The notes below the pieces were generated by a model. It was not told the DNA's origin, did no database searches, and was given only the letters and a program-made list of their open reading frames with translations. The position numbers and the translations under genes were made by a program. A stretch of 64,000 nt of DNA, taken from positions 186,001 to 250,000 of the forward strand of contig DATFHF010000027.1 in NCBI GenBank assembly GCA_035248685.1, written 5' to 3'. This stretch comes from Jatrophihabitans_A sp035248685 (GTDB taxonomy: Bacteria; Actinomycetota; Actinomycetes; Mycobacteriales; Jatrophihabitantaceae). This document shows positions 1 through 8,465 of this stretch, piece after piece (the first letter of the stretch is position 1; the number at the start of each line of letters is the position of its first letter).

Positions 1-2
1 GC

Positions 3-386
3 TCAGGCGTCCAGGTTGTCGGCGACTGCCCGCAGCAGGGTGGCCACCTTGCGGCCCTCGCCGCGATCGGGGTAGTGACCGCGCCGCAGCGAGTTGCCGA
101 CCTTGTCCAGCAGCTTGATCAGATCCTCGACGATCGGCGTCATCTCCTCGGGCGGCCGCCGGCTGGCCTTGACCACCGAGGGCATCGGGTCGAGCAGGCG
201 CACTTGGAGCGCCTGGTTGCCCTTGCGCCCCTGTACTACCCCGAACTCGACCCGCTGTCCGGGCTTCAGCTCGGCGACGCCGGTCGGCAACGCATCCTTG
301 TGCACGAACACGTCGGCGCCGTGGTCGTCGGCAAGAAAGCCAAAACCCTTTTCCGCGTCAAACCACTTCACCTTGCCGGACGGCAT
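3..386 (-). CDS. Cold-shock domain protein with C-terminal extension
   Basis: Single-stranded nucleic-acid-binding cold-shock protein, probably an RNA chaperone. The first ~66 of 127 residues form a canonical cold-shock domain, with RNP1 KGFGFL at about residues 13-18 and RNP2 DVFVH at 25-29. About 60 further charged residues follow, making it longer than the ~67-residue CspA type; such extended forms are common in actinobacteria. The ATG at 386 is chosen over the upstream ATG at 413 because the family begins MxxGxVKWF and GGGGTG lies just upstream. The stop is 3 bp from the window edge. Family call is secure; the tail has no assigned function. Confidence 0.93.
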   Translation of the reverse strand: MPSGKVKWFDAEKGFGFLADDHGADVFVHKDALPTGVAELKPGQRVEFGVVQGRKGNQALQVRLLDPMPSVVKASRRPPEEMTPIVEDLIKLLDKVGNSLRRGHYPDRGEGRKVATLLRAVADNLDA

Positions 387-527
387 GAGTGAACACCCCA
401 TTACTCGTATCAAGGACTAACCATTGCACAGACGAATTGACGTCCGCACGGCCGGGCGCGGACGTCAAGAAGATAGGGTAACCCGCCGATCGGACCAGTT
501 GCACCGAAGATACCGGCCAGATCGCCG

Positions 528-1271
528 CTATCCGTGCGACGGTGCGGTGCCGACCAGCCAGGCTCGGGCCCGCGCCTGCACCTCATCGGGCAGCTCGGGT
601 GCGGTCAGCAGTTTCGGCGCCAGGCTGCGGTCACCGGTGAGGGCACGCAAGGTCTCGCGGACGGTGAGGCCGTGCGCCGGCCGATCCAGCACGGTAACCG
701 GATCGCCGGCCCGCAGCTGGCCCTCAGCCAGCACCCTCAGGTAGGCACCCGGCCGACCGGCCTGGGTGAACCGCTTGGCCAGTTGGCGAACCTGCCAGAA
801 ACCGGCGAAGGTGGAGCACGGGATCCGGGGCCCGGCGACCTGCAGGATCACCCCACCGATCCGCCAGCGTTCACCGATCACCGCCTCGCTGACCTCCACA
901 CCACGCAGGGTCAGGTTCTCCCCGAAAGAACCGGGTTTCAGCGCGAAACCGAGTTCGGCCGCCAGTTCGGCCTGCCACCACGCCGCGTCCTCCTCGGCGT
1001 AGGCGTACACCGCTTGGTCCGGACCGCCGTGGTTAACGGTGTCGCAAATGGTGTCTCCGCCCAGCCCGAGCCGGCCCACCGACACCGGCCCGTCGACCGG
1101 GCGCTTGTCGATGCCGGTGAGCTTCGGTTTCGCATCCGGCGGGCCGAATCTGGTCGTGGACGGATTGGCTCGGACGTGCGCCAGGTTGACCGCGACCAGC
1201 TCGCCGACCGCCGGACGCCGGCCGGTCGGATCGGCTGCTGTCACGTCATCGAGCTTAACGACATGGCACAC
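528..1271 (-). CDS. MOSC domain protein (YiiM-like)
   Basis: The product resembles single-domain MOSC proteins of the YiiM group, molybdenum-cofactor-binding proteins that in characterised members reduce N-hydroxylated compounds. Supporting segments are KRPVDGPVSVGRLGLGGD, NHGGPDQAVYAY, PGSFGENLTL and the cysteine-containing GPRIPCSTFAGF. The cysteine in that last segment is the likely Moco ligand. A short C-terminal helical extension follows, as in YiiM. The start drawn is a GTG; another in-frame GTG at 1244 is possible and neither has a convincing ribosome binding site. Substrate is unknown. Confidence 0.88.
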   Translation of the reverse strand: MCHVVKLDDVTAADPTGRRPAVGELVAVNLAHVRANPSTTRFGPPDAKPKLTGIDKRPVDGPVSVGRLGLGGDTICDTVNHGGPDQAVYAYAEEDAAWWQAELAAELGFALKPGSFGENLTLRGVEVSEAVIGERWRIGGVILQVAGPRIPCSTFAGFWQVRQLAKRFTQAGRPGAYLRVLAEGQLRAGDPVTVLDRPAHGLTVRETLRALTGDRSLAPKLLTAPELPDEVQARARAWLVGTAPSHG

Positions 1272-1348
1272 TTGATATTTGCTTCGGCCCCGACCGGCCA
1301 GGCGCGACCGCCGGGACAGCGAACATGAACAGACTCGAAGGGCATCAC

Positions 1349-1570
1349 ATGGCAGGGACCGTTTCGTCGCAGAGCCAGCCCGGTGAAGGCTGGGACGACC
1401 TGTACCCCGAGCATCCGGTCAACGAGCTGTTGTCCAACAAGCCGGGTTCGCAAAGCCCGTTCGGCGACGACATCGCCTTTCCGCTGTCGGTCGACCACCT
1501 GTTCTACAGCCACCCCGGCCCGGCCAACCACCCGAACCGGCCACCGCGCCGGCAGCACGGCGATCACTGA
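1349..1570 (+). CDS. Small hypothetical protein upstream of helicase pair
   Basis: A 73-residue hydrophilic protein with no domain I recognise. It is rich in Pro, His and acidic residues (GWDDLYPEHPVNELL, FPLSVDHLFYSHPGP). The ATG at 1349 is preferred over 1325 because AAGGGC sits about 5 bases upstream. Its TGA stop overlaps the apparent CTG start of the next gene in a CTGA tetranucleotide, so the two are probably translationally coupled. That coupling suggests a role linked to the DNA-repair helicase pair, but this is only inferred from position. Confidence 0.6.
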   Translation: MAGTVSSQSQPGEGWDDLYPEHPVNELLSNKPGSQSPFGDDIAFPLSVDHLFYSHPGPANHPNRPPRRQHGDH

Positions 1571-4002
1571 GCACCGTCCTGACCCGTTCCGATCCCGAAC
1601 CCGCCCGGCCCAGCAACGCGCCGCCGGCCACGGCGGCCGGCCCGCACACGCTGACCGATTGGCTGCGCCGCCGGGACGACGCCGAGCTCATCACCCTGCT
1701 GCGACACCGGCCTGACCTGGGCCTGCCCGCACCGGTCGACCTGGCCACCCTGGCCAGACGAGCCTGCGTCCGGACCTCCATCGCCCGGCCACTGGACGCA
1801 CTGGACGCGTTCTCGCTGCGGGTGCTGGAAGTTCTGGTCGGCCTGCCCACGCCGGCGTCGCTGGACGAGCTTCAGGCATGGTTCACCGGCACCGACCGGG
1901 AAGCGGTGCCGCGCGCGGTCCGACTGCTGCGGGAATGGCTGCTGGTGTGGGGCGAAGACCCGGTACTACACCCGGTGGGGACGGTCCGCGAGGTGCTGGG
2001 CCCGTACCCGGCCGGCCTCGGTCGACCGGCCCAGCTGCTCTTCACGGGCGTGAATGACATAGCGCTGGCCCCGTTGCTGCGCTCGCTCGGCCTGCCGCCG
2101 GCAACCCAGCCGCGTTCCGGCCGGTCGGCGGCCGAGGCGGTGCTGGGGCGGTTGGGCGAGCTGATCGCGCAGTGCGACGAGCCGGAACGAGCCATCCTGG
2201 ATCGGCTGGCGGCGGGTCCGCCGGTCGGTGGGCTGCGCGATGCCACCGTTGCCGGCGCCGAGCCCGGTCCGGCCCGGGCGCTGGTGGAACGCGGGCTGCT
2301 GGTTCCGATCGAGAACCATGCGGTCGAACTGCCGCGCGAGGTGGCGCTGGCGTTGCGCGGGCAGCCGGCCGGTGCGGTGCACGCCGAGCCCGAACAGTTG
2401 TCGCTGACCGAGCCCGGGACGGCGATGATCGACGGCGGCGGCACCACCGCAGTGCTGGAGACCGTCCGACTGGTCGAACTGCTACTGCACACGCTGGCCG
2501 AGGAACCGGCCGCGCAACTGCGGGCCGGCGGGCTCGGCGTGCGGGATCTGCGCCGGTTGGCCCGGGTGCTGGACGTCGGCGAGCCGAGCACCGCGCTGCT
2601 GGTCGAACTGGCGTACGAGGCCGGGTTGCTGTCGAGCTCCAGCATCGCCGATCCGTCCTACCTGCCGACCACCGAGTTCGACGGCTGGCTGCGGCTGGGC
2701 ACCGCCGAGCGCTGGGTGCGGTTGGCCACCTCCTGGCTGGTGATGACCAGGCAGCCGAGCATGGTCGGCCTGCGGGACGAGAAGGAGCGGACGATCGCCG
2801 CGCTGTCGGCCGACGTGGAACGGCACAGCGCCCCGGCGCTGCGGTTACAGCTGCTGCGGCTGCTGGCCGACCTGCCGCCGGGCAGCGCACCGCGGTCCGA
2901 CGCCGACGTGTTGGCCCGGCTGGCCTGGCGGGCACCCAGGCGGGCCAGCGCACACCGCACCGCCGCGGCGGCCATCCTGACCGAGGCCGCGACGCTGGGC
3001 ATCACCGGCTACGGCGCGATCACCGGCTACGGCCGGGCGCTGCTCGACGGTGCCGAGACCGGTGCCGCCCGGGCCGAGCTCAACGCCACCGATCTGCTGA
3101 ACTCCGTGTTGCCGCCGGCGGTCGAGGAGTTCCTGCTGCAACCCGATCTCACCGCGGTGGTTCCCGGGCCACCGAGCCCCGGCCTGCAACGCGAACTCGG
3201 CCTGGCCGCGGTGCTGGAATCCACCGGTGGCGCCTCGGTATACCGGATCGGGCCGGCCAGCCTGCGCCGGGCACTGGACGCCGGCCGCACCGGCAGCGAC
3301 CTGCTCCGGTTCTTCACGGAGTACTCGCGCACCCCGGTGCCGCAGGCGCTGGAGTACCTGATCAATGACGTCGCCACCCAGCACGGTCGGCTGCGGGTGG
3401 GTGCGGCGACCAGCTACCTGCGCTGCGACGATGCGTTGCTGCTGGATCGGGTGCTGGCCGAACCGGCGCTGGAGGCGCTCGGCCTGCAACGCATCGCGCC
3501 GACCGTGGTGATCTGCGCGGCCGGCATCTCCACGCTGCTGGAACGGTTACGCCAGCACGGCTTCGCCCCGGCCGCTGAATCCCCGGACGGGACGTTGGTG
3601 AGCCTGGCTGTCGACGCTGCCCGGTCACCGGCCCGGCAGCACTCCCGGATCTCGCGGGTCCGGGCGACGGCGGCCTCCGACGGCCAGCTGGCGGAGGCGG
3701 TCCACCGGCTGCGCGCCGGCGAGCGGTTGGCGGCCGCGGTCAGCAACGCCACCAACCGGGTCAGCCAGCAGGTGCCCGGGGTGACCTCGGCCTCGATCCT
3801 GGAGCTGCTGCGCACCGCGGTGCGCGAGGAGCTGACCATCGCCATCGGCTATGTCGATGACACCGGCCTGCCCTCGCAGCGCACTCTCCTGCCGATCTCG
3901 CTGGGTGGTGGCATGGTACGCGGGCACGACCCGCAGGATGGCCGGCTGCGCAGCTACCCATTACAGCGGATCACCACGGTCAGCGTGCTACCCCCGGAGT
4001 AG
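1567..4002 (+). CDS. Helicase-associated / XPB-Ssl2-like domain protein, apparent CTG start
   Basis: Actinobacterial helicase-associated protein of about 811 residues that normally precedes XPB. The N-terminus reads LTDWLRRRDDAELITLL, which looks like the family's usual start. A Helicase_C_3-like region follows at roughly residues 525-675 (PDLTAVVPGPPSPGLQREL, then YLINDVATQHG) and a WYL-like segment closes the protein (VREELTIAIGYVDD). Coding frame continues about 85 codons upstream of the first in-frame GTG (1822), and this stretch has no ATG, GTG or TTG. The best start is therefore CTG at 1567, overlapping the preceding stop (CTGA). A sequence error at the start cannot be excluded. Role: probably cooperates with XPB in DNA repair. 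Confidence 0.85.
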   Translation: MSTVLTRSDPEPARPSNAPPATAAGPHTLTDWLRRRDDAELITLLRHRPDLGLPAPVDLATLARRACVRTSIARPLDALDAFSLRVLEVLVGLPTPASLDELQAWFTGTDREAVPRAVRLLREWLLVWGEDPVLHPVGTVREVLGPYPAGLGRPAQLLFTGVNDIALAPLLRSLGLPPATQPRSGRSAAEAVLGRLGELIAQCDEPERAILDRLAAGPPVGGLRDATVAGAEPGPARALVERGLLVPIENHAVELPREVALALRGQPAGAVHAEPEQLSLTEPGTAMIDGGGTTAVLETVRLVELLLHTLAEEPAAQLRAGGLGVRDLRRLARVLDVGEPSTALLVELAYEAGLLSSSSIADPSYLPTTEFDGWLRLGTAERWVRLATSWLVMTRQPSMVGLRDEKERTIAALSADVERHSAPALRLQLLRLLADLPPGSAPRSDADVLARLAWRAPRRASAHRTAAAAILTEAATLGITGYGAITGYGRALLDGAETGAARAELNATDLLNSVLPPAVEEFLLQPDLTAVVPGPPSPGLQRELGLAAVLESTGGASVYRIGPASLRRALDAGRTGSDLLRFFTEYSRTPVPQALEYLINDVATQHGRLRVGAATSYLRCDDALLLDRVLAEPALEALGLQRIAPTVVICAAGISTLLERLRQHGFAPAAESPDGTLVSLAVDAARSPARQHSRISRVRATAASDGQLAEAVHRLRAGERLAAAVSNATNRVSQQVPGVTSASILELLRTAVREELTIAIGYVDDTGLPSQRTLLPISLGGGMVRGHDPQDGRLRSYPLQRITTVSVLPPE

Positions 4003-4044
4003 CTGGCACAATGGGGAGTTTCTGCCCCCTTGGAGAGTTGCCCG

Positions 4045-5721
4045 GTGACCGACGGCCCGCTGATCGTCCAGTCCGACAAGACGTTGCTGCTCGAGGTCGA
4101 CCACCCCGCGGCCGGTGACGCGCGCGCCGCGATCGCCCCGTTCGCCGAGCTGGAACGTTCGCCCGAGCACGTCCACACCTACCGGCTCACCCCGCTCGGG
4201 CTGTGGAACGCTCGCGCGTCCGGGCATGACGCCGAACAGGTCGTCGACGCACTGGTTCGCTACAGCCGGTATGCGGTGCCGCACGCGCTGCTGGTCGACG
4301 TGGCCGACACCATGGATCGCTATGGCCGGCTCCAGCTGGTCAAGCATCCGACGCACGGCCTGGTGCTGGTCTCGTTGGACCGGGCGGTGCTGGAGGAGGT
4401 GCTCCGGCAGAAGAAGATCACCCCGATGCTGGGCGAGCGGATCGACGCCGACACGGTGCTGGTACATCCTTCCGAACGCGGTCGGCTCAAGCAGGCGCTG
4501 CTGAAGGTCGGCTGGCCGGCCGAGGATCTGGCCGGTTACGTCGACGGCGAGTCGCACCCGATCGCGCTGGACACCACCGACTGGTCGCTGCGGCCCTATC
4601 AACAACAGGCGGTGGACTCGTTCTGGGCCGGCGGCTCCGGGGTAGTCGTGCTGCCGTGTGGCGCCGGCAAGACCCTGGTCGGTGCGGCCGCGATGGCGCA
4701 GGCCGGCGCCACCACGCTGATCCTGGTCACCAACACCGTGTCCGGCCGGCAGTGGCGGCGCGAGCTGCTGGCCCGAACCTCGTTGACCGACGACGAGATC
4801 GGCGAGTATTCCGGAGAAAAGAAGGAGATCCGGCCGGTCACCATCGCTACCTACCAGGTCATGACGACCCGGCGGAAGGGCGAATACCGACACCTGGAGC
4901 TGTTTGACTCCCGGGACTGGGGTCTGATCGTCTACGACGAGGTGCACCTGCTGCCGGCGCCGATCTTCCGGCTGACCGCGGACCTGCAGTCCCGACGCCG
5001 GCTCGGGCTGACCGCGACGCTGGTGCGCGAGGACGGCCGGGAAGCCGACGTGTTCTCCCTGATCGGGCCGAAGCGTTATGACGCCCCGTGGAAGGACATC
5101 GAGAACCAGGGCTGGATCGCGCCGGCGGACTGCTCCGAGGTGCGGGTCACCCTGACCGACGCCGAGCGGATGGCCTATGCCACCGCCGAGCCCGAGGACC
5201 GGTACAAACTGGCGGCCACCGCGCGCACCAAGCTAGCGGTGATCGAGGCGATCGTGGCCCAGCACCAGCATGATCAGGTACTGATCATCGGGGCCTACCT
5301 GGAGCAGCTGGACGAGATCGCCGCACATTTGGGTGACGTGCCGATCATCCAGGGCTCGACGCCCAACAAGGAGCGGGAACGGCTGTATGACTCATTCCGT
5401 GCCGGCGAGACTCGGGTGCTGGTGGTCAGCAAGGTGGCCAACTTCTCGATCGACCTGCCGGAGGCGGCGGTGGCCATCCAGATCTCCGGGACGTTCGGCT
5501 CTCGGCAGGAGGAAGCCCAGCGGTTGGGACGAGTGCTGCGCCCGAAACACGACGGCCGGCAGGCGCACTTCTACACCGTCGTCGCGCGCGACACGCTGGA
5601 CGCCGAATACGCCGCCCATCGGCAGCGGTTCCTGGCCGAACAGGGTTACGCCTACACCATCATCGACGCCGACGACCTGCTCGGCCCGGCGCTGCCGGAG
5701 TTCCCAACCGAAGAGCACTGA
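4045..5721 (+). CDS. xpb: DNA repair helicase XPB
   Basis: Superfamily 2 ATP-dependent 3'-5' DNA helicase of the bacterial XPB family, 558 residues, the usual length. It has an N-terminal DUF1998-free damage-recognition-like region (residues 1-180). This is followed by Walker A PCGAGKTLVGA near residue 205, Walker B/DEVH (YDEVHLLP), motif III LTATLVRED and motif VI QRLGRVLRPK. The GTG at 4045 is preferred to the TTG at 4030 because it gives the conserved opening TDGPLIVQSDKTLLLEVD and has GGAGAG 7-8 bases upstream. It lies 42 bp after the helicase-associated gene, probably in one operon. Confidence 0.95.
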   Translation: MTDGPLIVQSDKTLLLEVDHPAAGDARAAIAPFAELERSPEHVHTYRLTPLGLWNARASGHDAEQVVDALVRYSRYAVPHALLVDVADTMDRYGRLQLVKHPTHGLVLVSLDRAVLEEVLRQKKITPMLGERIDADTVLVHPSERGRLKQALLKVGWPAEDLAGYVDGESHPIALDTTDWSLRPYQQQAVDSFWAGGSGVVVLPCGAGKTLVGAAAMAQAGATTLILVTNTVSGRQWRRELLARTSLTDDEIGEYSGEKKEIRPVTIATYQVMTTRRKGEYRHLELFDSRDWGLIVYDEVHLLPAPIFRLTADLQSRRRLGLTATLVREDGREADVFSLIGPKRYDAPWKDIENQGWIAPADCSEVRVTLTDAERMAYATAEPEDRYKLAATARTKLAVIEAIVAQHQHDQVLIIGAYLEQLDEIAAHLGDVPIIQGSTPNKERERLYDSFRAGETRVLVVSKVANFSIDLPEAAVAIQISGTFGSRQEEAQRLGRVLRPKHDGRQAHFYTVVARDTLDAEYAAHRQRFLAEQGYAYTIIDADDLLGPALPEFPTEEH

Positions 5722-5737
5722 GCAGCCAGCGCGTACA

Positions 5738-5834
5738 AAGTTGCTTTGCTATAAAAGTTCCCCTCACGCGAAGTAATTTGCTCAAGGTGGAATTTTGCTT
5801 TGCTATGCTTTATTTACCTGAAGCGAAGCAACTT
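5738..5834. promoter_or_regulatory. Two imperfect palindromes upstream of fic (putative operators)
   Basis: Locally AT-rich stretch between xpb and the Fic gene. The half-site TTGCTTTGCTAT occurs at 5741-5752 and 5795-5806. Each copy is followed 15-16 bp later by an inverted half-site beginning GCGAAG (5768-5773 and 5823-5828). The second inverted site (GAAGCGAAGCAACTT) is nearly the reverse complement of the first direct site. The result is two similarly spaced inverted repeats ending 15 bp before the Fic start codon. Function as operators is inferred from position and symmetry. Confidence 0.6.
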
Positions 5835-5849
5835 AGAGCGGAGTCGCTG

Positions 5850-6851
5850 ATGTCGCCAGGTCGGCCGTCCCGCGCGTCGATCTACGAACGTCTCGAAGAG
5901 GCAATCACGGACCTCGAAGAGCGTCTCGGCGGACTGCCCGTCCCAGCGGAAGCCGAGGACATTTGGGCTGAGCTCTGGCATCAAGAGGCACACCATTCGA
6001 CGGCGATCGAAGGCAACACTCTGGTGTTGGCCGAGGTTGAGAAACTCTTGGAGGACGGGCTAGCAGTAGGCGATAAAGAACTCAAGGAATACATGGAGGT
6101 TGTTGGGTATGCCGCCGCGGCTAAGTGGGTTTACGGCCAAGCCCGGGAGCCGGGCGACTGGTCCGTCGACCAACTGCTGACCGTCCAGGAAGTTCGAGCC
6201 GTCCACCATCGGGCGATGACACCGGTATGGAACGTGGCCCCGCATCCGCACGCAACCCCAGAGGAAGGTCCGGGCAATTGGCGACGCCATGAAATCCGGA
6301 GCTTCCCGGGCGGGATGAAACCGCCATCATTCACTGAGATCGACGCATTGGTCGGTGATTGGGTTAGCGAGGTCATTGAGTTAATGCAAACCAGCGAGAC
6401 CCCGTTGCCGGAGCGGTTGGCTAGGACCCATAACAAGTTCGAACGCATCCATCCCTTCCTCGATGGCAACGGCCGCGCCGGTCGTCTCCTGCTCAACCTT
6501 GTCCTCATTCGGATGGGCTACCCGCCGGCGATCATCTTCAAGAGCCAGCGGTCGCGGTATCTCACCGCGATGCAGAAAGCAGACGCCGAAGATTTCGGTC
6601 CACTGGGTGAGCTACTCGCCCGCGCAATAACCGACAACCTTTATCGTTTCGTCGTACCGGCTGTCGCTGGTCCGGCACGGCTGGTCCCACTGGTCAGCCT
6701 CGCCAACAAAGTCAATGGGTTCTCGGCCGTCGCCCTTCGCAACGCGGCCAATCGGGGACGGCTTCGGGCGCAGAAGTCACCAACCGGCACATGGCTGAGT
6801 TCGAAGAACTGGGTCGAGGAATACGGCCGCGCAAAGTTCAAACGATCCTGA
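5850..6851 (+). CDS. Fic-family AMP-transferase with built-in inhibitory motif and C-terminal HTH
   Basis: Fic-domain protein of 333 residues that probably transfers AMP (or another nucleotide moiety) to a target protein hydroxyl. The catalytic motif HPFLDGNGRAGR lies at residues 201-212 with all key residues intact. An N-terminal class II inhibitory motif, S50-TAI-E54-G55-N56, should self-inhibit through its Glu, so no separate antitoxin is needed. Residues ~275-325 (SLANKVNGFSAVALRNA, then GTWLSSKNWVEEYGR) resemble a winged HTH/excisionase-like DNA-binding domain. The ATG at 5850 is preferred over the upstream ATGs at 5778 and 5805 because those lie within the palindromes. GC is visibly lower than in the neighbours, which suggests transfer. 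Confidence 0.92.
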   Translation: MSPGRPSRASIYERLEEAITDLEERLGGLPVPAEAEDIWAELWHQEAHHSTAIEGNTLVLAEVEKLLEDGLAVGDKELKEYMEVVGYAAAAKWVYGQAREPGDWSVDQLLTVQEVRAVHHRAMTPVWNVAPHPHATPEEGPGNWRRHEIRSFPGGMKPPSFTEIDALVGDWVSEVIELMQTSETPLPERLARTHNKFERIHPFLDGNGRAGRLLLNLVLIRMGYPPAIIFKSQRSRYLTAMQKADAEDFGPLGELLARAITDNLYRFVVPAVAGPARLVPLVSLANKVNGFSAVALRNAANRGRLRAQKSPTGTWLSSKNWVEEYGRAKFKRS

Positions 6852-6854
6852 GCG

Positions 6855-7649
6855 CTATCGGCTGCCACGCCGTCCGGTACCGGCGGACTGCGCCTTCGTA
6901 CGGGATGCGCCTGGCTGAGTCTGCTTGGGCAGCGACGTGGCGATCCGCACCATCGGCGGCAGCGGCCGGTTTGGTGATCCGTTGGCGGAGTTGGAATCGT
7001 CACCGGTATTAACTGCAACGGAGTCCGGGGCATCGGGCGCACCGGTGCGGAACCTGCTGACACTGACCGCCTCCTGGGCGGCCAACCGCAACTGCGCCAG
7101 CAACTCGCCGTAGATCGCGGTACCGACGGCGACCCGGCGAGCGGCAGCGGCCCGGGCGGTACCGGCCGAGATGTAGCCGACCTCCACCTCGGCCACCGAC
7201 CATGCCGCCTCCGCCCACGGCTTGAGACTGGCGGTGTCGATCTTCTCCTCTTGACCGGCGAGGGCATCCAACACGCCGGCCAACGACTCGACCAACGCCG
7301 ACCCCGGCAGCAACTGCCAACCCAGTTCTCGCAGCAGCCGCTCGGCCGGCTCGGTGTCGGTGCCGTTGGAGGCCGGCCGGGCCACCGCCGTCTGGGTGAC
7401 CCGCAACAGTTCCAACAGCGGCATCTGCTCGTCATCCACTGCGCTGAGTACGGTCGCGATGGTGGCTACCGGAAGGTCGGCGATCTCGCGCAGCGCACGG
7501 ATCAGTCGCAACCGTTGCAGATGAGATTCCCCATAGTCTGCCTGGGTTTTCGACACCGGTTCGCCAGGGGGCAGCAGCCCCTTGCGCAGGTAGAACTTGA
7601 TGGTGGCAACCGGCAGGCCAGAGCGATCGGCTAGCTCCGAAATCCGCAT
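6855..7649 (-). CDS. MerR-family transcriptional regulator
   Basis: The N-terminal ~70 residues are a MerR-type winged HTH (RISELADRSGLPVATIKFYL). The central part is helical (about 75-190), with an AraC/TetR-like ligand-sensing look. The last ~60 residues are low-complexity (Ser/Asn/Pro/Arg). No cysteine metal-binding signature is apparent, so a small organic effector is more likely than a metal. It is divergent from the DUF4188 gene, with palindromes between the two starts, and converges with Fic at 3 bp. Probable autoregulator and regulator of the DUF4188 gene. Confidence 0.88.
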   Translation of the reverse strand: MRISELADRSGLPVATIKFYLRKGLLPPGEPVSKTQADYGESHLQRLRLIRALREIADLPVATIATVLSAVDDEQMPLLELLRVTQTAVARPASNGTDTEPAERLLRELGWQLLPGSALVESLAGVLDALAGQEEKIDTASLKPWAEAAWSVAEVEVGYISAGTARAAAARRVAVGTAIYGELLAQLRLAAQEAVSVSRFRTGAPDAPDSVAVNTGDDSNSANGSPNRPLPPMVRIATSLPKQTQPGASRTKAQSAGTGRRGSR

Positions 7650-7670
7650 CAGGAACCCCTTGGCATAGCT

Positions 7671-7700
7671 GGATAGTGCAGCTATCCTATCATTAGATAG
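7671..7700. promoter_or_regulatory. Overlapping palindromes between merR-type gene and DUF4188 gene
   Basis: Two inverted repeats lie in the divergent intergenic region. GGATAG-N5-CTATCC spans 7671-7687, and CTATC-ATTA-GATAG spans 7687-7700; they share one base. They sit 21 bp from the MerR start and 26 bp from the DUF4188 start, where divergent promoters must be. Likely the MerR operator. Confidence 0.6.
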
Positions 7701-7726
7701 TTCGACTCTCTAAGGAGCGGAAACCG

Positions 7727-8329
7727 ATGTCCAAGCAGCCGATCCTGGACTCCATGACCGCCGACCCGAGCACCGACGTGGTGGTGTTCTTGATCGGGAT
7801 GCGGGTGAACCGCTGGCGCAGTGTCCGGCAGTGGTTGCCGGTCTTCCGCGCGATGAAGCCGATGATTGTCGAGATGCTCAGCAATCCGAACTCCGGTTGC
7901 CTGTCCGTCCAAACCTTCTTCTCCGGACGCACCGTGCTCACTGTGCAGTACTGGAACTCCACCGAGCAGCTGATGAGCTACGCGCACGATGCCCAGGCCA
8001 AGCATCTGCCGGCCTGGCGGGCATTCAACCGGCACGCGGCGCGATCCGGCGCCGTCGGCATCTTCCATGAGACTTACCCGGTGCGCCGCGGCGGTGCCCG
8101 CACGCTGCCGATTCAGCACGGCGGCTCGGAGACGCTGTACCGCTCGATGCCGCCGTTCGGATTGGCCAGGGCTACCGGCAGCCTGCGCCCTCGACGAGCG
8201 CCGCAGCCGGCAGCCCGGCCGGCCTGCCCGATCGGCGGTCGGCGGACCGAACGGCGCCAGCCCGAGCAGCGTCCATTCGACCATTGGAAAAGCAGGCTGA
8301 GCAACGACAAAGAGGACAGCATCGGCTGA
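7727..8329 (+). CDS. DUF4188 domain protein (monooxygenase-like, dimeric ferredoxin-like fold)
   Basis: Residues 1-150 match the DUF4188 family pattern: VVVFLIGMRVNRWRSV, LTVQYWNSTEQLMSYA, HLPAWRAFNRH and IFHETYPV. The family has an antibiotic-monooxygenase-like fold and no settled reaction. The terminal ~45 residues are Arg/Pro-rich and extend beyond the usual end after the MPPFGL segment, so the C-terminus may be degenerate or frameshifted. The start ATG has TAAGGAG about 8 bases upstream. It is divergent from the MerR gene and probably under its control. Confidence 0.85.
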   Translation: MSKQPILDSMTADPSTDVVVFLIGMRVNRWRSVRQWLPVFRAMKPMIVEMLSNPNSGCLSVQTFFSGRTVLTVQYWNSTEQLMSYAHDAQAKHLPAWRAFNRHAARSGAVGIFHETYPVRRGGARTLPIQHGGSETLYRSMPPFGLARATGSLRPRRAPQPAARPACPIGGRRTERRQPEQRPFDHWKSRLSNDKEDSIG

Positions 8330-8465
8330 ATTCGGGACGCTGGGGCGACCGAATCCGGTACCGCCCCCCACTCACTCACCTCGGTGCGTCGACGCCTGAT
8401 CCGAGGGGCGCTCGCCGGTCCACAGCACAGCGCGATCAACCAGCGCTGGGGAGAGGAAGAGTGAC

